A stretch of DNA of 64,000 nt from JAUWCL01 sp964599375 (GCA_964599375.1 CAZREW010000016.1:12858-76857); one strand, 5' to 3'. Positions 10,201 through 18,479 are shown, counted from the first letter of the stretch. Made by a program: numbers and translations. The notes: generated from the letters alone by a model not told the origin.

Positions 10201-10373
10201 ATCGCCTGATCATGGGATTCTGTCCGCAGGTCAAGGTCCTGTTCATGTCTGGATATACGGACAACGTGATCATCCACAAGGGGTTCGTCGACGAAGGGCT
10301 GAAGTTCCTCCAGAAGCCCTTCACCGTAAGGGAACTCGCCGACAAGATCAGGGATACGCTGGAGGGCCGATGA
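7260..10373 (+). CDS. Multi-PAS hybrid sensor histidine kinase with C-terminal receiver domain
   Basis: 1037 residues with no transmembrane segment, so cytoplasmic. Five PAS domains can be followed by their terminal motifs (DITRAKNIERELRESE, DITKRKKAEEELERI, DITERKIVEQALKESE, DVTERKRTEKALRESE, DITESRRLQEQLQQAQ), at roughly residues 25-140, 150-265, 275-400, 410-525 and 535-650. The HisKA H-box is GGIAHDFNN with His677. The HATPase has an N-box near LINLSINAVDAMPDGG and G-boxes GTGID and GKGTGLGLAVVYGIV. The receiver begins ETVLVVEDD, has phospho-acceptor Asp969 (TDVVMPGMNG) and a C-terminal KPF motif. This is the cytoplasmic PAS-hybrid type found in many environmental bacteria. No DNA-binding partner is adjacent. 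The stop overlaps the start of the next gene. Confidence 0.95.
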   Translation: MKGKISRTDLLKRIRALDGGSGDAGSTSAWRDLFFDLSIDMLCVIGMDGRFIHVSPAWKRTLGWGEKEFLDKAPLELVHPDDHESTVAMRKRLAEGEEILGFENRYMCSDGSYRWIEWNSFPVREAELVFAVARDITRAKNIERELRESETRYRLLFELANDAIFLMKEDMFVDCNSRTLEIFGCTREQIIGHPPYEFSPPRQPDGRDSREKALEKIKAAIEGKFQIFEWQHIRADGTPFDAEVSLNCLGLSDGLFIQAIVRDITKRKKAEEELERIRSLLTAAIEQSSAGILIADAPDVTIRVANPAALGIRGDSTATLTGIPAALHPVNWQVFHPDGSMFEPEDLPLSRAVMRGEISRNVEAIIRRPDGDERWVLTNAAPVRNLRGEVTAGIVIFTDITERKIVEQALKESEEKFRNIVEASPMGMHLYQLGEDGNLVFIGANPAAERILGVDNNIFKGKTVEEAFPPLAGSEIPRRYKDTARTGTPWRSEQIEYDFEGIRGAFEVYAFQTSPGRMAAMFLDVTERKRTEKALRESESRYRRIFENVREIYFESTIEGEVIEISPSVEDILGVKRKDVLERNAAFMNADPEARKRYVEMLRSQGSVTNYIIDIVDNVGTVHPVSITATLLQLEGDTPPRIVGSMRDITESRRLQEQLQQAQKMEAVGTLAGGIAHDFNNILTAIIGGTDLVLGMINKDDPVYPTINDIHMTGIKASRLTRQLLAFSRKQVFEAKVVDVNGVVEELKPLLERLLREDIELILHLDAGEKKIKADPTQLEMMLINLSINAVDAMPDGGKLIIETGSAVLKERLVKPHFILEPGSYVQVSVSDTGTGIDDSIIDKIFDPFFTTKERGKGTGLGLAVVYGIVKQHGGYIYVYSEPGEGTSFKLLFPSTGEDFVKKEPARPGDMAAGGSETVLVVEDDRIVLNLVERILKERGYDVHCASDGEEALDVAKKIHDRLDLLVTDVVMPGMNGMELYRLIMGFCPQVKVLFMSGYTDNVIIHKGFVDEGLKFLQKPFTVRELADKIRDTLEGR

Positions 10374-10861
10374 GCGCGCGCCACGCCGGGGGCGGCCCAT
10401 CAATGACATTCGACCTGCCCGCTTCTCCCGGCACTTACATACTTGTCCTCAGGCTCCACTGGGAAAGCGTAATCGATGTCGGAGGACTCGGAGAGCTCAC
10501 ATTCCCAGCCGGTACCTGCCTCTATTGCGGGAGTTCTCTAGGTTCCGGGGGCCTTGCCGCCCGTGTCGCCCACCACGCCAGGTTTCCCGAGCGGCCGAGA
10601 TGGCATATCGACTACCTGAGATTCGCCGCCGTCCCCGAAGAGGTGTGGTACCTCGAATCAGGGGAAAGGCTTGAGCATGAGTGGGCGGGTATACTCTCCG
10701 GCATCGAAGGTGTCGAACAGGCTGCTCCCGGATTCGGATCCTCCGATTGCGGCTGTGTCACTCATCTGTTCCGGACGGACAGGCCGGAGATCTTCGAAAT
10801 ATTCAGCGGGCTCGCCGGGAGCGGCATCAGACGGTCGGTCGCTGTCAGGCTGGATGATTGA
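10370..10861 (+). CDS. DUF123 / GIY-YIG-like small nuclease-family protein
   Basis: 163 residues. It starts at ATG 10370, overlapping the kinase stop by four bases; an internal ATG at 10403 (MTFDLPASPG) is an alternative, since the domain begins there. Recognisable DUF123 features are GTYILVLRL at the start, the central FPAGTCLYCGSSLG, then RVAHHARFPERPRWHIDYLR, LEHEWA, and a late GFGSSDCGCVTHLF. The family is related to GIY-YIG nucleases and is sometimes fused to endonuclease III in archaea; its biochemical role is not established. The 3' end overlaps the convergent aminotransferase gene by 17 bp. Coupling to the kinase gene may be only positional. Confidence 0.85.
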   Translation: MSARHAGGGPSMTFDLPASPGTYILVLRLHWESVIDVGGLGELTFPAGTCLYCGSSLGSGGLAARVAHHARFPERPRWHIDYLRFAAVPEEVWYLESGERLEHEWAGILSGIEGVEQAAPGFGSSDCGCVTHLFRTDRPEIFEIFSGLAGSGIRRSVAVRLDD

Positions 10862-11699
10862 TCGTGTGGAACGCCGCCTGGATCTTTTTCGTGATGTGAC
10901 CGGGGGTGCCGTCCCCCACCTTCATTCCATCCACAGAGACCACCGGCATCACTTCCCTGGAGGTGCTCAGCACCATCATCTCTGATGCCCGATATAGTTC
11001 GTCCTCCCTTACAGGCCTCTCAGCTGCCGGAATGCCGGCGCGCGCGCAGATATCGAAGACGACCTTCTTCGTGATCCCGGGGAGCAACAGGTTCGATTCG
11101 GGATGAGTCACGACAGTACCGCTGAATACGGCGCAGAAAGTCGAGGCCGACCCTTCGGTCACGGTGCCGTTGCGCACGAATACAGCCTCTCCCGCGCCCG
11201 CGTCCTCAGCCATCTGCCTGGCGAGGACGTTCGGGAGGAGGGCGATGGACTTGATGTCGCATCTGCTCCATCGCGTGTCCGGCACGAGGATGACGGGGAT
11301 GCCCCTGTCGCGCTGCTCGAACGGCGGGTCGAACTGGACGGCATGGGCATATACGGTAGGGGCCGTACCCGCCGCGGGGAAGAGATGTGCGCGCGGCGCG
11401 GCGCCTCTTGTTATCTGGACATAGATCAGCGCTTCTGATCCAGAGAGGCCGTTTCGCTCAAGAAGCTCTGGGAACATCTCCCCGAGTCCGTCCGCCGCAC
11501 CCTGCTCCATCCTGATCTCACGCAGGCTCCGCCGCAGCCGCTCGATATGCGCGTCCAGCTCGAATAGCAGCCCCCCGTAGGAACGGATCACCTCGTAGAC
11601 TCCGTCAGCGAATATGAAGCCACGGTCGAGCGGCGATATGGCTGCTTTCCCGCGGGGGATGAAGCCGCCGCCGAGATATACGGATTCTTCACCCGGCAT
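10845..11699 (-). CDS. dat: Class IV aminotransferase, D-amino-acid (D-alanine) aminotransferase type
   Basis: 284 residues from ATG 11699, which is preceded by AAGGAGG at good spacing. The fold-type IV signature runs through YLGGGFIPRGKAAISPLDRGF near the start, LDRGFIFADGVYEVIRSYGG, and the PLP lysine context RWSRCDIKSIALLPN with Lys150. EAVFVRNGTVTEGSASTFCAV is the conserved phosphate-binding strand and loop. The RCDIKS context and Y-E-V-I-R match Bacillus D-amino-acid transaminase better than branched-chain aminotransferases. Expected role: interconversion of D-Ala/D-Glu with 2-oxo acids for peptidoglycan. Branched-chain or aminodeoxychorismate lyase activity cannot be fully excluded. A 30-codon ORF overlaps its start. 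Confidence 0.87.
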   Translation of the reverse strand: MPGEESVYLGGGFIPRGKAAISPLDRGFIFADGVYEVIRSYGGLLFELDAHIERLRRSLREIRMEQGAADGLGEMFPELLERNGLSGSEALIYVQITRGAAPRAHLFPAAGTAPTVYAHAVQFDPPFEQRDRGIPVILVPDTRWSRCDIKSIALLPNVLARQMAEDAGAGEAVFVRNGTVTEGSASTFCAVFSGTVVTHPESNLLLPGITKKVVFDICARAGIPAAERPVREDELYRASEMMVLSTSREVMPVVSVDGMKVGDGTPGHITKKIQAAFHTINHPA

Positions 11700-11781
11700 C
11701 CGCCCCGGCCTCCTTCTGAGCGGCGCACGGTTGCGCGCACAGCCGTGCCGCCAGGATGATAGAAGCTGCAAGTCTGGCCAT
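11689..11781 (-). CDS. Possible 30-residue upstream ORF overlapping the dat start
   Basis: An ATG at 11781 is preceded by AAAGGAAGGA and opens a 30-codon frame (MARLAASIILAARLCAQPCA, then AQKEAGADAG). It ends at TGA 11689, overlapping the dat ATG at 11699 by 11 bases. The peptide is alanine-rich and hydrophobic at the N-terminus, signal-peptide-like, but too short for an exported protein. It lies downstream of a good promoter and could couple ribosome loading to dat. It could also be chance: a short open frame in GC-rich DNA is weak evidence alone. Confidence 0.4.
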   Translation of the reverse strand: MARLAASIILAARLCAQPCAAQKEAGADAG

Positions 11782-11833
11782 AGGTCCTTCCTTTCGGTGG
11801 ATCAGCCCTTCGCGTCACTGCGTTTCCCCCGCC

Positions 11834-11861
11834 AGTATAGTGAAGGATGCGGCCATTTCAA
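11834..11861 (-). promoter_or_regulatory. Putative promoter for dat
   Basis: On the - strand: TTGAAA (11861-11856), 16 bp spacer, TATACT (11839-11834). The start site would lie near 11827, about 128 bases before the dat ATG and about 46 before the short upstream ORF. Confidence 0.6.
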
Positions 11862-11977
11862 GCCATATTCGAGATGGAGTCCGGCGCTTCCGGGCAAAAA
11901 ACCTGTGTCGGACCGTTCTTTACCGTGTTATCATACCGCGACGAGGCCCTTAGGCAGATCTGAATGGAGAAGACAGG

Positions 11978-13204
11978 ATGAACGCATACGATATCTTCGA
12001 GGAGAGGGGTTTTATCGAGCAGTGCTCCGACACGGAGCGCTTGAGAAAGATGCTGGATAAGCCGCTCACCTGTTACATAGGCTTCGATCCTACGTCGGAC
12101 AGCTTTCACTGCGGCAGCCTGGTGCCGATAATGGCGCTCGCGCACATGCAGAGGGCCGGCCATCGCGTCATTGCGCTCATGGGAGGAGGCACGGCGATGA
12201 TAGGCGACCCGAGCGGGAAGACCGAGCTGAGACAGTTGATGACGCCGGAGCAGATCGAGGCGAATGCATCAGGGCTGAAAAAACAGCTGTCACACTTCAT
12301 CGATTTTTCCAGCGATAGGGCGCTCATGCTCAACAACGCCGAATGGCTCATGCCGCTTAACTTCATCGAGTTCCTGCGCGATATAGGCCGCCATTTCAGC
12401 GTAAACAAGATGCTTGCCGCAGAAAGCTACCGCATGCGGCTCGAGACCGGGTTGAACTTCATCGAGTTCAATTACATGCTTCTCCAGGCATACGATTTCC
12501 TGCACCTCTTCCGAGAGGAAGGCTGCACCCTGCAGATGGGGGGGAACGACCAGTGGGGGAACATCCTGGCCGGCTCGGACCTGATAAGAAGGGTCGAAGG
12601 CGGCGACGCTGAGGCGCTTACATTCCCTCTCCTGACCACCGCGGCGGGCGCCAAGATGGGCAAGACGGAGAAAGGCGCGATCTGGCTCGATCCTCAGCGT
12701 ACGTCACCGTACGATTACTACCAGTACTGGATCAATACCGACGACAGGGATGTCGGGAAATTCCTTGCCCTGTTCACATTCCTTCCCATGGAAGAGGTGA
12801 CGCGCCTCTCGTCGCTCGAAGGGGCTGAGATCAGGTATGCGAAAGAGGTCCTCGCCCGGGAATGCACCGCGATACTGCACGGACAGAAGGCAGCCGCCGA
12901 GGCCATGGAAGCCTCGAGAGCGCTTTTCTCGGAGGGTGGGGCGGCGGCCGGGGACGCTGTGCCGACGTTCGAGTTCGAGCTTGCAAGGCTTAGGGAGGGA
13001 GTGCCCGTCTTCGTCATCTTCACAGAGGCCGGGCTGGTAAAGTCCCGTGGTGAGGCCCGGCGCCTTGTCCAGCAGGGCGGCGCGTACGTCAATGGAAGGC
13101 GCGTCGAGCAGTTCGACGAGAACGTCACCGCCGGCGACATCGAAGATGGATTCGTGCTTCTAAGGGCGGGCAAGAAGAAATACATGAGGTTACTTCCTGT
13201 TTAG
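11978..13204 (+). CDS. tyrS: Tyrosyl-tRNA synthetase
   Basis: 408 residues, normal bacterial length. Class I features: GFDPTSDSFHCGSLVP, with the HIGH-equivalent HCGS at 44-47; MIGDPSGK at about 74-81; QMGGNDQWGN at 187-195 for tyrosine and tRNA binding; and a KMSKS-equivalent AKMGKT at 225-230. The C-terminal 65 residues form an S4 RNA-binding domain (LVKSRGEARRLVQQGGAYVNG). It charges tRNA-Tyr in the cytoplasm. The ATG at 11978 follows AGAAGACAGG. No T-box leader is seen. The next gene follows 37 bp later and may be co-transcribed. Confidence 0.97.
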   Translation: MNAYDIFEERGFIEQCSDTERLRKMLDKPLTCYIGFDPTSDSFHCGSLVPIMALAHMQRAGHRVIALMGGGTAMIGDPSGKTELRQLMTPEQIEANASGLKKQLSHFIDFSSDRALMLNNAEWLMPLNFIEFLRDIGRHFSVNKMLAAESYRMRLETGLNFIEFNYMLLQAYDFLHLFREEGCTLQMGGNDQWGNILAGSDLIRRVEGGDAEALTFPLLTTAAGAKMGKTEKGAIWLDPQRTSPYDYYQYWINTDDRDVGKFLALFTFLPMEEVTRLSSLEGAEIRYAKEVLARECTAILHGQKAAAEAMEASRALFSEGGAAAGDAVPTFEFELARLREGVPVFVIFTEAGLVKSRGEARRLVQQGGAYVNGRRVEQFDENVTAGDIEDGFVLLRAGKKKYMRLLPV

Positions 13205-13241
13205 GCGGTATAGGCGCCTGGTGCGACGGAGGTCATGCAGG

Positions 13242-13589
13242 ATGTCAGGAGACTGGAGAAAAGAGTTCGGCAGGGAGAGGGACAGGCTCAACGAGACGGT
13301 CCTGTCCTCTGGCCATCTCGGCATAAAGAGGTTCTTCGCCCTGGACACCCAGGCGTACGAAGACGGCTCGCTCGACGCGGGGACGAAGGAACTGATGGGT
13401 CTTGCTTCTTCGATGGTGTTGAGATGTGATGACTGTGTAAGCTATCATATATCAAAATGTTACGAGCGGGGCGTAACCAGGGAACAGTTCTACGAGGTTT
13501 TCAACGTGGCGCTCATAGTAGGCGGTTCAATAGTGATACCCCATCTTAGGCGCGCCGCTGCCAGGATGGAGGAGCTTTTCGGCGGGTGA
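13242..13589 (+). CDS. Carboxymuconolactone decarboxylase / AhpD-family protein
   Basis: 115 residues from ATG 13242, with GGAGG nine bases upstream; the frame is open from a GTG at 13221. The core MGLASSMVLRCDDCVSYHISKC carries the AhpD-type Cys62-x2-Cys65-x3-His69 motif, flanked by the alpha-helical CMD fold. Such proteins act as alkyl-hydroperoxide reductases or thiol-disulfide relay partners; pure decarboxylases lack the CxxC. An antioxidant or redox role is therefore more likely than aromatic degradation. It sits between tyrS and the Wzz-like gene with 27 bp to the latter. Confidence 0.87.
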   Translation: MSGDWRKEFGRERDRLNETVLSSGHLGIKRFFALDTQAYEDGSLDAGTKELMGLASSMVLRCDDCVSYHISKCYERGVTREQFYEVFNVALIVGGSIVIPHLRRAAARMEELFGG

Positions 13590-13616
13590 CCGGTCCCGCC
13601 GCTGAGAGGTGTCCCG

Positions 13617-14795
13617 ATGGGATTCATGCTGCTGGATTACCTGATGAAGAGAAGGCGGATGATACTCGCCGCCGCACTGGTGTTCGCCGTTGCCGGACTT
13701 CTTTACGTACTGGTCTCCGATCCGGTCTACGAATCGCGGGCGATGCTGATGCCGCCGATGGAGGAGGGAGGCGAGGGACTACTGACCGCCTGGATGGCCT
13801 CCATGAACCTGCCTTCCATGATAGCTCCGATATCGGCCGGATCGATGTCGGCGGCAGTCATGACCGATATCCTGGGCAGCAGAGGGGTCGCGGAAAAGGT
13901 GATCGACGATCTTGGCCTCAGGAAGTGGTACAAGTCTGACACTATGGACGACGCCGTCAGGAAGCTGAGAGGCTCGATATCGACCAGCTCCTCGCAGGTC
14001 GGGATGATAACCCTGAAGGCCCGTGACAGGGATCCAGTGATGGCGATGAGGATCGCCGCTTACCATATCGCTAGCCTCGATTCGATCAATCGCAGCCTCG
14101 TCAGCGAGCGGGCCAGGGGCACGCTCGAATTCACAAGCAGGCAGATAGAATCGTACAGGCTCCGCCTGGAGACCCTCAGGGCCGAGATAGCCGCTTTCCA
14201 GGAGGAACACGGGATAGTCAATTTCGATGAGCAGGTACGCGGCGCAATAGATGTGGCGACAACCCTGAAAGTGAAGGCAGCCGTGACCGAGATACAGATC
14301 GATATCCTCCGCGAGTTTTCCAGGGATGACGCGATAGAGCTGAACAAGAAGAAGCTCGAGCTCAGGAACATCAACGTCCAGTTGGAGAAGATCGTCAGCG
14401 GGGATTCTATGATGAGCGTATTCCCTTCCCTCGAGACGCTTCCCGCTCTGTACCAGGAATACGCCTCCCTCGAGAGGGACCTCGAAGTCAACGAGAGGGT
14501 CTTCTCGTTCCTGCTCCAGAAGCATGAGGAGAGCGGGATCGACCTGGCGAGGACTACTTCGTCCGTCCAGGTCGTCGATCCGCCGCGTGTTCCGGAGAAG
14601 AAGGCCGGGATCCCCCGCTGGACATTCATCCTCGCAGCGTTCGCGGCAGGCGGAGTGTGGATGTCGCTCGTGCTCGCCTGGTGGGGCTGGATCAGCATTA
14701 AAAAGAGGTCCGGGGAGGAGGACAAGGCGTTCAAGAGCGTCGTCGCGCGGGTCGGCAGCGACGTCTCAGGGATCCGCAGGCGCCTCCGATTCTGA
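13617..14795 (+). CDS. Wzz/GumC-type polysaccharide chain-length or co-polymerase membrane protein
   Basis: 392 residues. One transmembrane segment near residues 16-35 and another near 335-360 flank a long periplasmic region. YESRAMLMPP early in the periplasmic part is the usual Wzz-domain entry. LEFTSRQIESYRLRLETLRAEIAAF and the following residues (about 165-290) are strongly coiled-coil. The GNVR-like part near 295-325 leads to VVDPPRVPEKKAGIPRW, matching the P-rich motif before the second TM helix. There is no BY-kinase domain. Role: controlling length or export of a surface polysaccharide in the inner membrane. The two glycosyltransferases at 18663-21066 could belong to the same pathway. 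Confidence 0.87.
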   Translation: MGFMLLDYLMKRRRMILAAALVFAVAGLLYVLVSDPVYESRAMLMPPMEEGGEGLLTAWMASMNLPSMIAPISAGSMSAAVMTDILGSRGVAEKVIDDLGLRKWYKSDTMDDAVRKLRGSISTSSSQVGMITLKARDRDPVMAMRIAAYHIASLDSINRSLVSERARGTLEFTSRQIESYRLRLETLRAEIAAFQEEHGIVNFDEQVRGAIDVATTLKVKAAVTEIQIDILREFSRDDAIELNKKKLELRNINVQLEKIVSGDSMMSVFPSLETLPALYQEYASLERDLEVNERVFSFLLQKHEESGIDLARTTSSVQVVDPPRVPEKKAGIPRWTFILAAFAAGGVWMSLVLAWWGWISIKKRSGEEDKAFKSVVARVGSDVSGIRRRLRF

Positions 14796-15007
14796 CCCGC
14801 ATCATCTTCCACGACTCCTGATTATCTCCGCGGTCATCAAGACGAGTCCGGGGTCTGCCATGAACCCTCCAAGGTGGCCCTTCGTGAGGCGATGTCGTGG
14901 TATCGGGCAGGGTGAGGTCAAGGCTATGGAATGCGCCTTGCAACCGGTAGAGGCATGAATCGATCGATGGTCCTGCCACAGGACAGCCCGATGGAGGCCT
15001 TCTTCGG

Positions 15008-16402
15008 ATGGAACTTTACAGGAGCATATCCAGGATCGTCGCAACCGGTTTGTTTGCAGCGAGTCTGGTCGTCGTATCCCTCTCCGTGCCGAGATCCGGG
15101 ACCTCCCTTCCCGTGATGCAATGGTCCGTAAGCGTCAAGGACTCGACCTTGAACGTGATAACGGTCGAAGGGAAGGTTTTCGGCCGGACCGGCAGAAAAT
15201 TCACGTTTTCCGCCGCCGAGACAGAGGCGGGCGGAAGGCTCGAGCCGATCGGCATCGAGGCATTCGCTCCGGACGGCCGCCAGCTTGCCGTCACCGATGA
15301 CGGTGCAGTCTGGGAAGTGGAATGCGACAATGGCGATTTCACCATACGGTACGATCTGGTAATGACGATCGAGGACAGGTATTCCCCCGAGGTCAGGGGG
15401 ATGCTCAGCCATCTCGGCCCGGACAGATCGAGACTGATGGGCAGGGATCTCTTCATGCAGCCGCGGTGTAATGTGGCGGGAGGGATCACGGTCGACATAG
15501 AACTGTACGCCACCGGCAGGGTCGGAGCCCCATGGGAGACTGTCGGCCGCAGGATGATCGTGCCGTCGGCCGGCGAGCTCCCGATGACGCTGGTAGCCGC
15601 GGGAGGGTTCCGGTTCCTCGAGACATTCGTTTCCGGAGTAAGGCTAGTCCTCGCAGTCGGCGGCAGATGGGATTTCGCTGACGGCGAACTGCTCGATACG
15701 GTCCGCATGGTGGTCTCTGAAGAGATCGCCATGTTCGGTTCGTCTCCGAGGGACATGCACCTGGTGATCTGCGACCACAATCCGGTAAGGGGCGGCAGGG
15801 GATTCGACTACTACGGGGTACATTTCGGAGGGACGATCCTCCTGCTTCTGGATCCCGGCATAGACAGGAGCGAACTCTACGGGGCCCCGATGTCGATAAT
15901 AGCCCACGAGTTCTTTCACAACTGGAACGGAGAGATCCTCCGGCCGGCTGATGATTCGTTCATGTGGTTCACCGAGGGGGCGACCGTCTATTTTTCCTAC
16001 AAGGTGCTTCTGAACGCGGGCATAATCAACGCCCCGCAGTACGGATCTGCGGTATCGGCAATAACGGAAAGGTTCGAAAGTAACCCGCTGCGGGGTTCGA
16101 TACATCTATCCAGAGCCGGTAACAGCGATCTTTCCGATCGGGAGATGGTCAATCTGCTCTACGACGGCGGGTACCTTGCCGCAAAGGCGCTCGACGATAG
16201 GATAAGGTCGCTCACACAGGGGAGCAGGGGCCTTATCGACGTCATCAGAAGGATGTACAGGGAAGATCCGGGAGGGCGGGAGATCGGGGCAGGGGAACTC
16301 CGCGATGCCATCATCGCAGAGACAGGTACGGACCTGTCCCGGTTCATTGAGGAGATCCTGAGTGACCCGCTGCCAGGTCCGGATGTGGACGTATCTTCTT
16401 GA
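15008..16402 (+). CDS. Secreted M61-like (gluzincin) metallopeptidase
   Basis: 464 residues. An N-terminal hydrophobic segment (residues 10-28, TGLFAASLVVVSLS) looks like a signal peptide or anchor. The zinc motif is HEFFH, with His300, Glu301 and His304, followed by NWNGE; the third ligand is Glu323 in MWFTEGATVYFSY. This spacing is that of the M61 glycyl-aminopeptidase family and other MA-clan gluzincins. The N-terminal half is beta-rich, as in M61 members, and there is no C-terminal PDZ domain, which many M61 proteins have. Probable role: periplasmic or extracellular peptidase. The ATG at 15008 lacks a strong Shine-Dalgarno sequence. The 212 bp upstream of it contain nothing I can assign. 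Confidence 0.85.
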   Translation: MELYRSISRIVATGLFAASLVVVSLSVPRSGTSLPVMQWSVSVKDSTLNVITVEGKVFGRTGRKFTFSAAETEAGGRLEPIGIEAFAPDGRQLAVTDDGAVWEVECDNGDFTIRYDLVMTIEDRYSPEVRGMLSHLGPDRSRLMGRDLFMQPRCNVAGGITVDIELYATGRVGAPWETVGRRMIVPSAGELPMTLVAAGGFRFLETFVSGVRLVLAVGGRWDFADGELLDTVRMVVSEEIAMFGSSPRDMHLVICDHNPVRGGRGFDYYGVHFGGTILLLLDPGIDRSELYGAPMSIIAHEFFHNWNGEILRPADDSFMWFTEGATVYFSYKVLLNAGIINAPQYGSAVSAITERFESNPLRGSIHLSRAGNSDLSDREMVNLLYDGGYLAAKALDDRIRSLTQGSRGLIDVIRRMYREDPGGREIGAGELRDAIIAETGTDLSRFIEEILSDPLPGPDVDVSS

Positions 16403-16435
16403 TTCACGACGCCCTCTGTAATACAGTCTCTCACC

Positions 16436-18454
16436 ATGAGATGTGATAACGAAAAAGCCAAGATGGAGATCTCCGGCACGGCCGGGGCTATCTTCATCGC
16501 CGCCGCCCTGGCGATGCTGCTTCCGGCTGTGCCTTCTGCGGGTGAGACCGGGAGGCTGGAGAAGCAGGGCTGGCTCGATTCAGGCGTAAGGATATCTTTG
16601 GGCGCCCTGGCCCACAGAAAGGATGAGGCTCCGGCGGGCAGGTTCGAGACGCTGATGCCGGCGGGCGGAGTCAGGGCTATACTCTCCGACGGCGATTCTG
16701 TCTGGGTCGGAGCGGACGGCGGCCTTTTCATATGGGTGCCAGGCTCCGATACCGTGCTCGCGGAAGGGGGGGCGCACCTCGCCTCCGTCACGAGCCTGGT
16801 ATCAACGGAGAATGGCGAGATCTGGGTCGGAGGAGAAGCCGGACTCAGCATAAGGCGCGACTGGGGCTGGGACAGGTATACATACAGGGAACATCCGTTC
16901 TTCGCCAGCATCACCGATATCAGGCCCGGCGAGGGGAAGATCTGGATCTCGACGTGGGGAAACGGCTGCGGGTACGTGGCAGGCGATACTCTTACCATAC
17001 TGACCAGAGCTGATTCGCTTCTCGACGACAGGGTGACCTGCGTGGTCGAACAGAGTGACGACACGATATGGATAGGGACAGAGAGCGGTGTATGCAGGGC
17101 GGACAGCTTCAGTTGGACCTCGATGAGATACGGCAGCAGAATCCCAGTCGGCATGGTGCGGGACATGATCATCAACGAGGAAGGTGACCTTTTCGTATCC
17201 GTGGCGAGACAGGGAGTGGCCAGATACAGCCTTGGCAGGGTCAGCCGGTATGGCCCCGGGCAGGGGCTTCCGGACAGGGACATCTACCGGTTCAGCCTCG
17301 ACTTCGAGGGGCGCGTATGGGCTGCCGGACGTTTCGGCCTTAGCAGCTGGGATGGTTCCGGATGGACGCCTGTCAGGCTGGCGGGGATCCCGCTGGGAGA
17401 ACGCGACTATCTCGCGATAGGACATGATACCGAGGGTAACAGATACCTGGGCACTTCGGACGGGATCCTCGCGTCGGTAGCGAGGGATTCCTACAGGGAG
17501 ACGGCTCTTCCGGGAAACGGGCCGGAGATGATGATCGGAACGATAGTGAGCTCGGGCAGGAGCGTACTTCTTTCCGGCCTCAGGGCGATCTACAGGTTCG
17601 ACGGTGGGTTCACGCCCGTCGGCCTGCCCGGAAGCTGGTATGAAGGGGCCGTGACCGGGATAGTGCCTGAGCAGAGGGGCGGGATGTGGCTGTCAACGAG
17701 GTTCGGGATCCTGCATCACACTGGAAGTTCATGGGAGGTCTTTGACCGCAGGCAGGGCCTGCCCACTGAACATTTCACGTGTGTGACCGCCGGCAGCGAA
17801 GGAGAACTGTGGTTCGGCACATTCGACAGGGGAGTACTCCGGCTGAACTCTGGAGGCTGGGTCCATTACAGGACCAGACATGGCCTGCCGGATGAGAGGA
17901 TCGTTTCCCTGGTCACGGACCGTTCGGGAAAGGTATGGGTCTCGACACGGTCGGGGAAGATCGCGGGATTCATGGATGAGAAATGGGAGACGCTCGAGAT
18001 CCCCGGATCGTCTCCGGGGCCGGCGGCCGCCATGCTCGCTGATTCGATCTTCATGGAGGACCCGGCGGTCCGGATCCTTCCCTCCGAAGGAGAAGGCCCT
18101 GACAGCGACTTCGCGCCGGTCTTGGGGCTCGACGGGTCAGGAAGATGCATGTTCTGCACGGGGGAGGGGATATTCTTCCTCTCGGAGGCAGGCTGGAGAT
18201 TGATAGATGTGCCGCTGCGGCGTTCCGGTCCCCGCCCCACCTCGCTGAGGGGGACATCTGATGGAAGCATATGGCTGGGCACTGACGGCGCAGGAGCCTA
18301 TGTCCTCAAGGGCGGCAGATGGTCTCACGTCGGCAGCACGAACGGTATCGGGGACGACCACGTGCTCTCTATCGAAGAGGATCGCACGGGCACGGTCTGG
18401 ATAGGCACCAGATACGGCGGCGTGACGAGGTACAGGGGCGCCGGTATTGATTGA
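16436..18454 (+). CDS. Stand-alone Reg_prop (two-component regulator propeller) secreted protein
   Basis: 672 residues. A hydrophobic signal-like segment (residues 17-36, AGAIFIAAALAMLLPAVPSA) is followed by at least a dozen propeller blades of the form SVWVGADGGLFIW, EIWVGGEAGLSI, TIWIGTESGVC, GMWLSTRFGIL, ELWFGTFDRGVL, SIWLGTDGAGAY and TVWIGTRYGGV. These are Reg_prop repeats, normally the periplasmic sensor half of hybrid two-component systems in Bacteroidetes. No transmembrane helix, kinase or cyclase domain follows, so this one ends after the propeller. It could be a secreted ligand-binding protein or partner of a membrane sensor elsewhere. Start alternatives are ATG 16436 and ATG 16463. 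A promoter for the next gene overlaps its stop. Confidence 0.87.
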   Translation: MRCDNEKAKMEISGTAGAIFIAAALAMLLPAVPSAGETGRLEKQGWLDSGVRISLGALAHRKDEAPAGRFETLMPAGGVRAILSDGDSVWVGADGGLFIWVPGSDTVLAEGGAHLASVTSLVSTENGEIWVGGEAGLSIRRDWGWDRYTYREHPFFASITDIRPGEGKIWISTWGNGCGYVAGDTLTILTRADSLLDDRVTCVVEQSDDTIWIGTESGVCRADSFSWTSMRYGSRIPVGMVRDMIINEEGDLFVSVARQGVARYSLGRVSRYGPGQGLPDRDIYRFSLDFEGRVWAAGRFGLSSWDGSGWTPVRLAGIPLGERDYLAIGHDTEGNRYLGTSDGILASVARDSYRETALPGNGPEMMIGTIVSSGRSVLLSGLRAIYRFDGGFTPVGLPGSWYEGAVTGIVPEQRGGMWLSTRFGILHHTGSSWEVFDRRQGLPTEHFTCVTAGSEGELWFGTFDRGVLRLNSGGWVHYRTRHGLPDERIVSLVTDRSGKVWVSTRSGKIAGFMDEKWETLEIPGSSPGPAAAMLADSIFMEDPAVRILPSEGEGPDSDFAPVLGLDGSGRCMFCTGEGIFFLSEAGWRLIDVPLRRSGPRPTSLRGTSDGSIWLGTDGAGAYVLKGGRWSHVGSTNGIGDDHVLSIEEDRTGTVWIGTRYGGVTRYRGAGID

Positions 18455-18479
18455 CACGGGAGGATTTAGGGCGTATATT
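18451..18479 (+). promoter_or_regulatory. Consensus sigma70 promoter overlapping the propeller gene stop
   Basis: TTGACA (18451-18456), 17 bp spacer, TATATT (18474-18479). The TGA stop of the upstream gene lies inside the -35 box. It predicts a leader of about 175 bases before the glycosyltransferase at 18663. Confidence 0.8.
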
